From Allobacillus halotolerans (GTDB taxonomy: Bacteria > Bacillota > Bacilli > Bacillales > Alkalibacillaceae), in the NCBI RefSeq assembly GCF_028743495.1, contig NZ_CP117968.1: a stretch of 64,000 nucleotides of DNA; one strand, 5' to 3'. This document shows, one piece after another, positions 17,579 to 26,867 of this stretch; positions within the stretch are counted from its first letter, which is position 1; every line of letters starts with the position of its first letter. The notes below the pieces were generated by a model. It worked only from the letters and a program-made list of their open reading frames with translations. It had not been told where the DNA came from and ran no database searches. A program made the translations under genes and the position numbers.

Positions 17579-18721
17579 ATGAAATTAATTATTGAACGAA
17601 ACCAACTTATGAACAGTATCCAACATGTCATGAAAGCCATCTCTTCCAGACCAACCATTGCGATTTTGTCAGGTATTAAATTAGAAGCACAGCAGAACTT
17701 TGTAAAATTAACGGGTAGTGATTCAGATATTACAATTGAATCTACCATTCCTCGCGAAGAAGACGGAATGATCAACATTCATGACGTTCAACCGGGTACC
17801 GTTATTCTACAAGCGAAATTTGTATCAGAAATCGTCCGTAAACTACCTGGTGACCAAGTGGAGATCGAATCAGATGATGAACTGAACGTTACGATTCGTT
17901 CAGCTGCAGCAGAATTTAAACTGAATGGCCAGGATGCAGAAGAATATCCGCAGCCTGCAATATTGACCACAGACAATCAGTTCGAGATCCAAGCAGACGT
18001 TCTTAAAAATTTAATCCGTCAGACAAACTTTGCTGTATCGACTCAAGAAACACGACCTATTTTGACAGGTGTGCATTTCATCTTAGAAGATGGTGTGTTT
18101 GAATTGGTCGCTACGGATAGTCACCGATTAGCTTCCAGAAAAATTAATTTGAACAGTGATGCAGAAAGCGTTTCTTTCAGAAATATCGTAGTTCCTGGAA
18201 AAAGCCTTTCTGAACTGAATAAGATTCTTGATGATCACCAAGAAAAAGTCTTTGTCAGTGTTTCAGACAATCAAATTCTATTTAAGACAGCGAATGTTAA
18301 CTTCCACTCTCGTCTGTTGGATGGAAACTACCCAGAAACGTCTCGTCTGATCCCTGAGCAAAGCAAAACGACGGTATCTATAAAATCACGTGAATTAATG
18401 CAAACCATCGACCGTGCAAGCTTGTTGGCGCAAGATAATCGGAATAACATCGTGAAGTTGGCAACCATGCCAAATCAACTGCAAATCACTAGTCATTCAC
18501 CGGAGATCGGAACAGCTGAAGAAAAAGTTGATACGATGAGTATTGAAGGAGAAGATTTAAAAATTTCCTTCAATGCAAAGTATATGATTGATGCACTTCG
18601 AGCCATTGACTCTGAAGAAATTGAGATTGCATTTACAGGAGCGATGCGACCATTCATCCTTCGCCCACAAAATGAAGAGGAATCCATCTTGCAATTGATC
18701 ACGCCGGTTAGAACGTATTAA
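17579..18721 (+). CDS. dnaN: DNA polymerase III beta sliding clamp
   Basis: Ring-shaped processivity clamp made of two copies of a three-domain protein. The 380-residue product starts MKLIIERNQLMNSIQHVMKA and has the family blocks TDSHRLA in domain II and AIDSEEIEIAFTGAMRPFILRP near the end, finishing LITPVRTY, the peptide-binding-pocket region. I place the start at the ATG behind AGGAGG; nine upstream codons in frame are not credible. It follows dnaA after the unwinding region, the normal arrangement. Confidence 0.97.
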   Translation: MKLIIERNQLMNSIQHVMKAISSRPTIAILSGIKLEAQQNFVKLTGSDSDITIESTIPREEDGMINIHDVQPGTVILQAKFVSEIVRKLPGDQVEIESDDELNVTIRSAAAEFKLNGQDAEEYPQPAILTTDNQFEIQADVLKNLIRQTNFAVSTQETRPILTGVHFILEDGVFELVATDSHRLASRKINLNSDAESVSFRNIVVPGKSLSELNKILDDHQEKVFVSVSDNQILFKTANVNFHSRLLDGNYPETSRLIPEQSKTTVSIKSRELMQTIDRASLLAQDNRNNIVKLATMPNQLQITSHSPEIGTAEEKVDTMSIEGEDLKISFNAKYMIDALRAIDSEEIEIAFTGAMRPFILRPQNEEESILQLITPVRTY

Positions 18722-18731
18722 TGCAAATCTC

Positions 18732-18910
18732 TGTTAAAATCCGTTGTTAATATTGAGATTCGCTATCGGTGGTCGCTTTCCGCGGGCACGGCTCGAGCCT
18801 CCTCGGCCTAAAAGCATGGCCTGCGGGGTCTCGAGGCTCGTGCTTTTCCCGCAGGAGTCGCCACCTTCGCTTCTCACAATTCAACGACTCAGTTCTATAA
18901 CATTAATAAG
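18732..18910 (+). repeat. GC-rich interspersed element, short form (element A)
   Basis: GC-rich relative to its flanks. It contains CGCGGGCACGGCTCGAGCC, GCCTGCGGGGTCTCGAGGC and GCAGGAGTCGCCACCTTCGC. Its outer ends (TGTTAA, CCGTTGTTAATATTG on the left; CACAATTCAACGACTCAGT on the right) match those of the longer element at 34596-34909, which lies in the opposite orientation. Two hairpin modules present there are absent here. No coding frame is evident. Confidence 0.8.
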
Positions 18911-18941
18911 ATTTAATAGAGCCAATGCAAAAAATAATTAC

Positions 18942-18981
18942 GACCAGCCTGGGAAAGACTTTTTTCTTGGCTGGTTTTTAT
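18942..18981 (+). terminator. terminator downstream of dnaN
   Basis: GACCAGCC and GGCTGGTT form the stem, followed by a T-rich run; it closes dnaA-dnaN before yaaA-recF. Confidence 0.75.
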
Positions 18982-19153
18982 ATCGAGCCAATTTTATCCG
19001 AAGAAAAAGTAGCTCGAGAATATAAATTGCACATCGAATCAAATTACTGATGTGAGATCAGGAAATTAAAACAGTACGATTAATTTCCTTTTCCACCTTA
19101 TTTTTAGTAAAATATAGGGATAGGCATGTAGCAGAATAAAGGAAGTGAAAACA

Positions 19154-19378
19154 ATGGCTGAACCAATTGAAATAACGACCGAACAGATTACATTGGGGCA
19201 GTTCCTGAAATTGGCCAATATCGTTGAATCTGGTGGGATGGTTAAATTATTTTTAACGGAATTTGCCGTTTACATCAATGATGAACAAGATCAGCGCCGT
19301 GGAAGAAAATTAAAGCCCGGTGACCTGGTTGAAATACAAGGCGTTGGATCGTTTGAAGTCACCAAGTCCAGCGAATAA
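19154..19378 (+). CDS. yaaA: S4-domain RNA-binding protein YaaA
   Basis: Small protein of 74 residues made of a single S4 RNA-binding domain (ITLGQFLKLANIVESGGMVK, then RRGRKLKPGDLVEI). It always sits between dnaN and recF in Bacillus and has been linked to ribosome assembly. I start at the ATG 10 bp after AAAGGA; a GTG nine bases earlier is too close to that site. It ends 17 bp before recF and is co-transcribed with it. Confidence 0.93.
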   Translation: MAEPIEITTEQITLGQFLKLANIVESGGMVKLFLTEFAVYINDEQDQRRGRKLKPGDLVEIQGVGSFEVTKSSE

Positions 19379-19395
19379 TTCGAGGAGCTTCAACC

Positions 19396-20526
19396 ATGTA
19401 CATTGAGGAATTATCTCTAGTCAATTACCGAAATTACGATCGATTAACGATTCACTTCGACCATAAAGTGAATGTAATTTTAGGTGAAAATGCTCAAGGC
19501 AAAACAAATTTAATGGAAGCCATTTATGTTCTTGGATTCACAAAATCACATCGAACGCCAAGGGATAAAGAATTAATCCAATGGGACGCGGAGTATGGTA
19601 AAATAAAGGGAAGGGTTTTTAAGAAGAATCGCTCCCTTCCCCTTGAGGTCATATTCTCATCAAAAGGAAAAAAAGCGAAGTTCAACCATATCGAACAAAA
19701 ACGATTGAGTGATTATATCGGTTCTTTGAATATTGTCATGTTTGCACCGGAGGATTTGAATCTTGTTAAGGGCAGCCCCCAAGAAAGACGTCGTTTCATT
19801 GATATGGAAATCGGCCAAATTGAACCTGTTTATATTTATCACTTAAATCAATATCAAAAAATATTAAAACAACGAAATGCTTTATTAAAAGATTTGCAAC
19901 GAAGGCGGACGAAAGATACGACGATGCTGCAAATTTATACAGAGCAATTGGCGGAACATGGAGCCGCCATCTTATTTCGACGGTTTCGTTTCTTGAAAAA
20001 ATTACGAGAATGGGCTGTGCCGATTCATCTTCAAATTAGTAGAGATCAAGAGAATCTTAAAATAGATTACTTATCGAAGGTAGATGTATCAGAATCTATG
20101 GATATGGAGAAAATGAGAGATACATATCTAACGGAATTCAATCGTAAAGAAGAAAGTGAAATTGAGCGTGGTACGACGTTAATCGGACCACATCGGGATG
20201 ATTTGGTTTTTACGGTAAATGATCGGAATGTCCAACACTTTGGTTCTCAAGGCCAACAACGTACCACTGCTCTATCGTTAAAGCTTGCTGAGATTGAGTT
20301 GATTTATCAAGAGGTTGGTGATTATCCAGTCCTGTTGCTGGATGATGTACTAAGCGAATTGGATGATTACCGACAATCCCACTTACTCAATGCGATTCAA
20401 GGGAAGGTCCAGACATTTGTTACGACAACGAATATTGATGGAATTGCCCATGAAACGATTCGCGAAGCAGAAATTTTTACAATCCATGAAGGAAAGCTAG
20501 TCGAGAACAATGGACTGGATCGGTAA
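19396..20526 (+). CDS. recF: DNA replication and repair protein RecF
   Basis: SMC-like ATPase that helps load RecA at single-strand gaps. Walker A GENAQGKTN is near residue 30, the ABC signature SQGQQRTTALSLKLAEIE near 290, and Walker B is LLLDDVLSELD. Length 376 is normal. The ATG is preceded by GAGGAG. It sits between yaaA and remB in the conserved dnaA-gyrA block, close enough to both for one transcript. Confidence 0.97.
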   Translation: MYIEELSLVNYRNYDRLTIHFDHKVNVILGENAQGKTNLMEAIYVLGFTKSHRTPRDKELIQWDAEYGKIKGRVFKKNRSLPLEVIFSSKGKKAKFNHIEQKRLSDYIGSLNIVMFAPEDLNLVKGSPQERRRFIDMEIGQIEPVYIYHLNQYQKILKQRNALLKDLQRRRTKDTTMLQIYTEQLAEHGAAILFRRFRFLKKLREWAVPIHLQISRDQENLKIDYLSKVDVSESMDMEKMRDTYLTEFNRKEESEIERGTTLIGPHRDDLVFTVNDRNVQHFGSQGQQRTTALSLKLAEIELIYQEVGDYPVLLLDDVLSELDDYRQSHLLNAIQGKVQTFVTTTNIDGIAHETIREAEIFTIHEGKLVENNGLDR

Positions 20527-20558
20527 GTAGATCGACAGTTTGAGAGGGGAATTTATTT

Positions 20559-20840
20559 ATGTTTGTTCATATTGGAGATGATAACGTCATCCGTACCGAA
20601 GAAGTGGTTGCAATGGTCGATTACAGCCTCTTCAACTCATCAACGATTATTGAAGAAATGATTTATAACCAGCGTAAAGAAAATAATGTCACCGATTCGG
20701 CTTATGAAGAAGCAAAATCAATTGTCATTACCGTCGATCATATCTATTTCAGTTCACTATCTGTTTCGACGCTCTCTAAGCGAGCTCAAATAGCAGACTT
20801 CTTGGATAGTGTTGATGACGTAATGGAAGATTCGGATTAA
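20559..20840 (+). CDS. remB: extracellular matrix regulator RemB (YaaB)
   Basis: DUF370 family protein of 93 residues, paralogue of the biofilm matrix regulator RemA. The opening MFVHIGDDNVIRTEEVVAMVDY matches RemB, and the tail is acidic. The exact role in this organism cannot be read from the sequence; in B. subtilis it affects matrix gene expression. Start behind GAGAGGGG. It lies between recF and gyrB as in B. subtilis. Confidence 0.92.
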   Translation: MFVHIGDDNVIRTEEVVAMVDYSLFNSSTIIEEMIYNQRKENNVTDSAYEEAKSIVITVDHIYFSSLSVSTLSKRAQIADFLDSVDDVMEDSD

Positions 20841-20878
20841 GTCAGGTAGCAGCAATTATAGAAAATGAAGGTGAGATA

Positions 20879-22801
20879 ATGTCGATGGAAGATCAAATCA
20901 ACAAACCAAATGATTATGGAGCTAGTCAGATTCAGGTATTGGAAGGGTTGGAAGCCGTCCGCAAAAGACCTGGTATGTATATCGGTTCAACAAGTGAAAG
21001 AGGATTGCATCATCTCGTGTGGGAAATCGTCGATAACAGTATCGATGAAGCGTTAGCAGGCTATTGTGATCATATTGAAATTACGATTGAAAAAGATAAC
21101 AGTATTTCCGTCACTGACAATGGCCGAGGTATTCCCGTCGATATACAAGAAAAAGTCGGAAAGCCGGCCGTAGAAGTTATTTTAACCGTACTTCACGCAG
21201 GCGGTAAATTTGATAGCGATACGTATAAAGTTTCAGGCGGCCTTCATGGCGTAGGTGCTTCTGTTGTTAACGCTCTGTCTGAATCATTGGAAGTTTACGT
21301 CCATCGTGATGGGAAGCTATATTACCAAGACTATAAACGAGGTGTTCCTCAAAGTGAGTTGTCTGTCATTGGTGAGACGGACCTTACCGGTACAAAAATT
21401 CACTTCAAACCAGACAGTGAAATCTTTGAAACACTTGAATTCTCTTATGATTCATTAGTCAACCGGACAAGAGAACTTGCTTACTTAAATAAAAAGTTGC
21501 GGATTTCCATTGAAGACAAACGAACAGATGAAGAAAAAGATTCGTTCTATTACGAAGGTGGAATCCGAGAGTACGTAGAGTATTTAAATCGGACTCGTGA
21601 AGCTCTTCATGAGCCTATCTATGGAGAAAATGAGATTGACAATGTCGTCGTTGAATTTGCCATTCAATACAACGATGGTTTCAACAGCAATATTTACTCC
21701 TTTGCGAACAATATCCATACCATGGAAGGCGGAACACACGAGCAAGGCTTCAAAACAGCACTTACCCGTGTGATCAATGATTATGCCCGTAAAAATAATT
21801 TATATAAAGAAAGTGATCCAAACCTTATTGGTGAAGATGTCCGAGAAGGGTTAACAGCCATCGTTTCGATTAAGCATTCTGACCCGCAATTTGAAGGACA
21901 AACGAAGACAAAACTTGGAAACAGTGAAGTCAGCCAGATTACCAATTCTGCTTTCTCAGAGAAATTCACACAGTTTTTGTTTGAAAACCCGAGAGTTGCC
22001 AAACAAATTGTTGAAAAAGGTTTGATGGCATCCCGTGCACGTATTGCTGCAAAGAAAGCTCGTGAAGTCACTCGCCGTAAAAACGCCTTGGAAGTTTCAA
22101 GTTTACCAGGGAAATTGGCGGACTGTTCATCGAAAGATCCGAGTAAGGGTGAGCTGTATATTGTTGAGGGTGACTCAGCAGGTGGTTCAGCGAAGCAAGG
22201 ACGCGACCGACACTTCCAAGCTATTTTGCCGTTACGAGGAAAGATTATCAACGTAGAAAAAGCGCGGTTAGATAAGATCCTCTCCAACAATGAGATTCGA
22301 ATGATGATCACAGCATTAGGGACAGGCATTGGCGAAGAATTTGATATTTCGCTTGCAAGGTATCATAAAGTCGTCATCATGACAGATGCGGACGTTGATG
22401 GTGCACATATTCGAACATTATTACTGACATTTTTCTATCGTTACATGCGACCGTTAGTCGAACATGGCTATGTTTATATTGCCCAGCCACCGTTATATAA
22501 AATCCAGCAAGGCAAGAAGGTTTATTATACGTATACAGATAAAGAAATGGAAGAAGTATTGGATGAACTTCCACAAAGCCCAAAACCAGGTCTACAACGG
22601 TATAAAGGTCTAGGTGAGATGAATCCTAGTCAGCTATGGGAAACGACAATGAATCCTGAAACACGGACAATGCTGCAAGTCACATTGGAAGACGCTATGG
22701 AAGCGGATGAAGTATTTGATGTGTTGATGGGTGACCATGTTGAACCACGAAGAGATTTTATCGAGAAAAATGCTCAATACGTTAAGAATTTGGATATTTA
22801 A
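20879..22801 (+). CDS. gyrB: DNA gyrase subunit B
   Basis: ATPase subunit of the supercoiling topoisomerase. GHKL ATPase motifs EIVDNSIDEALAG and DNGRGIPV are in the first 110 residues, then GGLHGVGASVVNALS. The TOPRIM domain has EGDSAGGSAKQGRD and DADVDGAHI, and the tail ends FIEKNAQYVKNLDI. Length 640 is normal. Two ATGs two codons apart share one ribosome-binding site (AAGGTGA); I keep the first. gyrA follows after about 195 bp. Confidence 0.97.
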   Translation: MSMEDQINKPNDYGASQIQVLEGLEAVRKRPGMYIGSTSERGLHHLVWEIVDNSIDEALAGYCDHIEITIEKDNSISVTDNGRGIPVDIQEKVGKPAVEVILTVLHAGGKFDSDTYKVSGGLHGVGASVVNALSESLEVYVHRDGKLYYQDYKRGVPQSELSVIGETDLTGTKIHFKPDSEIFETLEFSYDSLVNRTRELAYLNKKLRISIEDKRTDEEKDSFYYEGGIREYVEYLNRTREALHEPIYGENEIDNVVVEFAIQYNDGFNSNIYSFANNIHTMEGGTHEQGFKTALTRVINDYARKNNLYKESDPNLIGEDVREGLTAIVSIKHSDPQFEGQTKTKLGNSEVSQITNSAFSEKFTQFLFENPRVAKQIVEKGLMASRARIAAKKAREVTRRKNALEVSSLPGKLADCSSKDPSKGELYIVEGDSAGGSAKQGRDRHFQAILPLRGKIINVEKARLDKILSNNEIRMMITALGTGIGEEFDISLARYHKVVIMTDADVDGAHIRTLLLTFFYRYMRPLVEHGYVYIAQPPLYKIQQGKKVYYTYTDKEMEEVLDELPQSPKPGLQRYKGLGEMNPSQLWETTMNPETRTMLQVTLEDAMEADEVFDVLMGDHVEPRRDFIEKNAQYVKNLDI

Positions 22802-22996
22802 CGAGTGATTAAAGCCGTTTGAATAAAAGCTTTCAAAAGGAGATTTCTGTGTGACTATAGGTTTGTGGCAGTGATGAATTGACCCACCTAGCGTTACGAG
22901 CTTGATCTCCCTCTCAATGATCGAACACGAGGTCATGTAATTATGATTAAGCTTTTATTCGGACTGGCTTTTGACTCATTCAAGGAGGAGTTATCG

Positions 22997-25543
22997 TTGG
23001 ATCAAGAACGTCCAAGAGTTCAAGAAATTAATTTAAGTCAAGAGATGAGAACGTCTTTTTTGGATTATGCGATGAGTGTAATCGTCTCACGTGCATTGCC
23101 TGATGTCCGGGATGGTTTAAAACCTGTACATAGAAGAATTTTATATGCCATGCACGATTTAGGAATGCATGCAGATAAATCATATAAAAAATCTGCCCGG
23201 ATCGTCGGTGAGGTGATCGGTAAGTACCATCCACACGGAGATTCTGCCGTTTATGATGCAATGGTACGTATGGCCCAAGACTTTAACTATCGTTACACGT
23301 TGGTCAATGGACACGGTAACTTTGGTTCAGTCGATGGCGATGCTGCTGCAGCAATGCGTTATACGGAAGCTAAAATGTCCAAAATTTCGATGGAACTGCT
23401 AAGAGATATCAATAAAAATACCATCGATTATGTGGACAACTATGATGGCGCTGAACGAGAGCCAGTCGTATTGCCAGCTCGTTTCCCTAACCTGCTTGTG
23501 AATGGAGCATCCGGTATCGCAGTAGGAATGGCAACAAACATCCCGCCTCACCAGCTAGGTGAAGTCATCGATGCTGTATTGGCAGTCAGTAGAAACCCAG
23601 AGATCACCATTGAGGAATTGATGGAGAACCATATCTATGGACCAGACTTTCCAACAGGTGGAGAAATTCTAGGTCGAAGCGGAATCCGACAAGCGTTTCA
23701 AACAGGAAAAGGTTCAATAACGATTCGCTCAAAAGCTGATATTGATGAAGTTAACGGCAAGCCGAGAATTATCGTCAGTGAGATTCCTTTCCAAGTGAAC
23801 AAAGCAAGACTGATTGAAAAAATTGCTGAGCTAGTTCGTGATAAAAAGCTTGAAGGGATTACCGATTTACGTGATGAGTCGGACCGTGACGGTATGCGTA
23901 TTGTGATGGAATTACGTCGCGATGCAAATGCCAATGTCGTATTGAATAATCTTTACAAGCAAACCGCTATGCAAACAACCTTTGGAATCAACATGCTCTC
24001 TCTTGTGAACGGGGAACCAAAAGTATTGAATCTGAAACAAACACTTGAGTACTATTTGGAACACCAGCGTGAAATCATTACACGTCGTACACAGTATGAA
24101 TTGGATAAAGCGCAAGCACGTGCTCATATTTTAGAAGGTCTCCGAGTAGCATTGGACCATCTGGATGCCGTCATCGAATTAATCCGGAAATCTCAAACAG
24201 CGGATATCGCCAGAGAAGGATTAATGGAACAATACGGCTTATCCGAAAAACAAGCTCAAGCAATATTGGATATGCGCCTGCAGCGTTTAACCGGCCTTGA
24301 GCGTGAGAAGATTGAAAATGAATACAATGAGATCATGGAATTGATCGCAGAATTGAAAGCTATTTTAGCGGACGATGAAAAAGTTTTGGAAATTATCCGT
24401 GAAGAGCTGACAGCGATTAAAGAACAGTTTAACGACGAACGTCGCACAGAAATCGTTATCGGTGGAACAGACTTTATCGAGGATGAAGATTTGATTCCTG
24501 AAGAGACAATCGTCATTACACTCACCCACCATGGTTATATCAAACGTCTACCGCTTACGACGTATCGCTCACAAAATCGTGGCGGACGCGGTATTCAAGG
24601 CATGGGCACGAATGAGGATGACTTTGTGGAGCATTTATTATCTACTTCCACACATGATACGTTGCTGTTCTTTACGAATAAAGGAAAAGTATACCGGGCG
24701 AAAGGATATGAAATTCCTGAATTCAGTCGGACAGCCAAAGGACTTCCTCTTGTTAACGTGCTTGAAGTTGAACAAGATGAATGGATCAATGCCGTCATTC
24801 CGGTACAAGAGTATGATGAAGCGTCTTCCCTATTCTTTACAACGAAAAATGGGTTGTCTAAACGGACAATGTTGAATCAATACAAAAACATCCGTCGAGG
24901 CGGTCTACGTGCGATTAATTTACGTGAAGACGATGAATTAATCTCTGTACGATTAACGGACGGTGAGCAAGATATCATCATCGGAACGAAAAACGGATTG
25001 GCGATTCGTTTCCACGAAACCGATGTTCGAACAATGGGCCGTACAGCAACAGGTGTGAAAGGAATCACATTAAGAGAAGACGATGAAGTTGTATCAATGG
25101 AAATTTTACATCAAGGTAGTGAAGTACTGACCGTTACATCCAAAGGTTTCGGTAAACGAACCCCTGAAGATGAATATCGCCTACAAAACCGAGGCGGTAG
25201 AGGAATACTCACTTGTAGATTGAGCGATCGAAACGGTCATGTTTCAGCCGTTAAACCTGTATTTGGCGAAGAAGATTTGATGATCATTACTGAAACAGGT
25301 GTACTCATTCGTATGGGCTCGGAAACAATTTCCCAAACGAGTCGGAATACACAAGGTGTCCGTTTGATCCGCTTAGGTGAGGAAGAATCCGTAGCTACGG
25401 TTGCCTTGGTAGAGAAAGAAGATGTAGAAGACGAATTGGAAGAAGAAATTGATGAAGCAGTAGAAGAAAAAGAAGAACAGCTTGTTGATGAAATTGAGGA
25501 AGTTGTCGAAGAAGATGATGACCACTCAGGCGAAGAAAAATAA
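22997..25543 (+). CDS. gyrA: DNA gyrase subunit A
   Basis: Cleaves and rejoins DNA for gyrase. I choose a TTG start 8 bp after AAGGAGG, giving 848 residues. With this start the catalytic tyrosine (AAAMRYTEAKM) is residue 122 and the quinolone-determining Ser83 and Asp87 (HPHGDSAVYD) fall on the E. coli numbers; both are the sensitive-type residues. An ATG 18 codons earlier lacks a good site. The GyrA box QNRGGRG is present. The last 45 residues form a very acidic tail rich in E and D. Confidence 0.96.
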   Translation: MDQERPRVQEINLSQEMRTSFLDYAMSVIVSRALPDVRDGLKPVHRRILYAMHDLGMHADKSYKKSARIVGEVIGKYHPHGDSAVYDAMVRMAQDFNYRYTLVNGHGNFGSVDGDAAAAMRYTEAKMSKISMELLRDINKNTIDYVDNYDGAEREPVVLPARFPNLLVNGASGIAVGMATNIPPHQLGEVIDAVLAVSRNPEITIEELMENHIYGPDFPTGGEILGRSGIRQAFQTGKGSITIRSKADIDEVNGKPRIIVSEIPFQVNKARLIEKIAELVRDKKLEGITDLRDESDRDGMRIVMELRRDANANVVLNNLYKQTAMQTTFGINMLSLVNGEPKVLNLKQTLEYYLEHQREIITRRTQYELDKAQARAHILEGLRVALDHLDAVIELIRKSQTADIAREGLMEQYGLSEKQAQAILDMRLQRLTGLEREKIENEYNEIMELIAELKAILADDEKVLEIIREELTAIKEQFNDERRTEIVIGGTDFIEDEDLIPEETIVITLTHHGYIKRLPLTTYRSQNRGGRGIQGMGTNEDDFVEHLLSTSTHDTLLFFTNKGKVYRAKGYEIPEFSRTAKGLPLVNVLEVEQDEWINAVIPVQEYDEASSLFFTTKNGLSKRTMLNQYKNIRRGGLRAINLREDDELISVRLTDGEQDIIIGTKNGLAIRFHETDVRTMGRTATGVKGITLREDDEVVSMEILHQGSEVLTVTSKGFGKRTPEDEYRLQNRGGRGILTCRLSDRNGHVSAVKPVFGEEDLMIITETGVLIRMGSETISQTSRNTQGVRLIRLGEEESVATVALVEKEDVEDELEEEIDEAVEEKEEQLVDEIEEVVEEDDDHSGEEK

Positions 25544-25559
25544 TGTGAGGTGAATCCGC

Positions 25560-26666
25560 GTGAAAGTTCACCCAGACCAACTGATACCCGGTTGTCTCTT
25601 GACGAAGGATGTGATTGGCAATGCCATTCATCCACTTATTCCGAAAAATACAGTGATTGAACCGATTCATATCCAAATTTTACAAACATTTAAGATCCAA
25701 GTCGTAGACGTTGCACCTCGCTTGGTTAATGGAGATGTCTTTCGCGTTGAAAAGCGCGAAGTACCATCTGAGGATCAAAAGGAAAATGAAGTGAATGAAC
25801 GAGTGAACTGGACGTTTGATGATTATTATATGAATGCTGTCAAAATTACAAAATCCATTTGCGAAGATTTAAAACGTACCAATCGATTAAATATTCAACA
25901 AGTACGGAAGCTTATGATCCCTTTAATGAAACAGGCAGAAAAGCAACGAAACTTATTTTTAAAGCTACATCAATATGGTGATAAACAGCGATATATTTAT
26001 CACCATATGGTGTCAATCGCGTTATTATCAGCTAGTTTAGCGACGAAATTAGACTATAGCCAAGGCGATCGTTTAAAAATAGCATTAGCAGCCTATTTAA
26101 GCGATATGGGGATGGTTTCTGAACATGATGGCATCTATTTAAAGAATAGAGAATTGACTGAGAAAGAAACCGAAAACATTCGCATGCATCCTGTTCTTTC
26201 TTATCGGATGATCGAGCACATGTCATCCATTAGTAAGGATGTAAAAATCGCTGTCTTACAGCATCATGAACGAATAGATGGTTCGGGTTATCCACTCGGC
26301 GTGAAGGCGGAAAAAATTCATCCATTCGCCAAAGTGATTGGTGTTGTCGATACCTTCCATGCAATGATGTCTGAACGAGCATATCAACAAAAGCAATCTA
26401 TCTATCATGTCGTTGAAGAACTAATGCAACGACAGGCAGGTAAGTTAGATGTTTTGACGATTGAAACGTTAATCCAAAACTATTTGACTCTGCAAGTCGG
26501 TACACGGGTAAAACTATCAAATGAACAAAACGGCACTGTCGTCTTTGTGAATGAGTCCGATCCCGCCCGCCCTTTTGTACAACTTGAAGATGCTAGTGAA
26601 AAAATTATTGATTTGAAAGAGCATGATCTCGATATTAAAGAGTTTTTAATAGATCATGAGACTTGA
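25560..26666 (+). CDS. HD-GYP-like domain protein with altered active site
   Basis: 368 residues: an N-terminal domain often found with Firmicute HD-GYP proteins, then an HD-GYP-type domain from about 140 to 300 and a C-terminal extension. The family hydrolyses cyclic di-GMP. The HHERIDGSGYP block and the first histidine pair (YHHMVSIALL) are intact, but the metal-binding HDIGK is replaced by SDMGM and the later DxxDA by DTFHA. It may therefore be non-catalytic or bind another ligand. GTG start behind GAGGTG, 16 bp after gyrA, so probably co-transcribed with it. Confidence 0.8.
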   Translation: MKVHPDQLIPGCLLTKDVIGNAIHPLIPKNTVIEPIHIQILQTFKIQVVDVAPRLVNGDVFRVEKREVPSEDQKENEVNERVNWTFDDYYMNAVKITKSICEDLKRTNRLNIQQVRKLMIPLMKQAEKQRNLFLKLHQYGDKQRYIYHHMVSIALLSASLATKLDYSQGDRLKIALAAYLSDMGMVSEHDGIYLKNRELTEKETENIRMHPVLSYRMIEHMSSISKDVKIAVLQHHERIDGSGYPLGVKAEKIHPFAKVIGVVDTFHAMMSERAYQQKQSIYHVVEELMQRQAGKLDVLTIETLIQNYLTLQVGTRVKLSNEQNGTVVFVNESDPARPFVQLEDASEKIIDLKEHDLDIKEFLIDHET

Positions 26667-26680
26667 TTAGATAGGTCAAT

Positions 26681-26720
26681 ATCCTTTGAGTCAGAACTCG
26701 GGCTCAAAGGATGTTTTTTT
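26681..26720 (+). terminator. terminator after the HD-GYP-like gene
   Basis: ATCCTTTGAG and CTCAAAGGAT form a 10-bp stem, followed by a T-run. Confidence 0.85.
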
Positions 26721-26867
26721 ATCAACACATAGGTCGATAAAAATACTAAAAATGTTAACAAATGATAATATTTTACCAATGTTTCATGACCTGAAATCAT
26801 GTATAATAATAAAGGTATTCATCCTATTTACATAAAGAAAAGTTCGTTATTTGGAGGAAAAAAACAG

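Noticed and set aside
22943..22996. ATG start for gyrA 18 codons upstream
   Set aside because: It lacks a good ribosome-binding site, and only the TTG start puts the catalytic tyrosine and the quinolone-region residues at their usual numbers.
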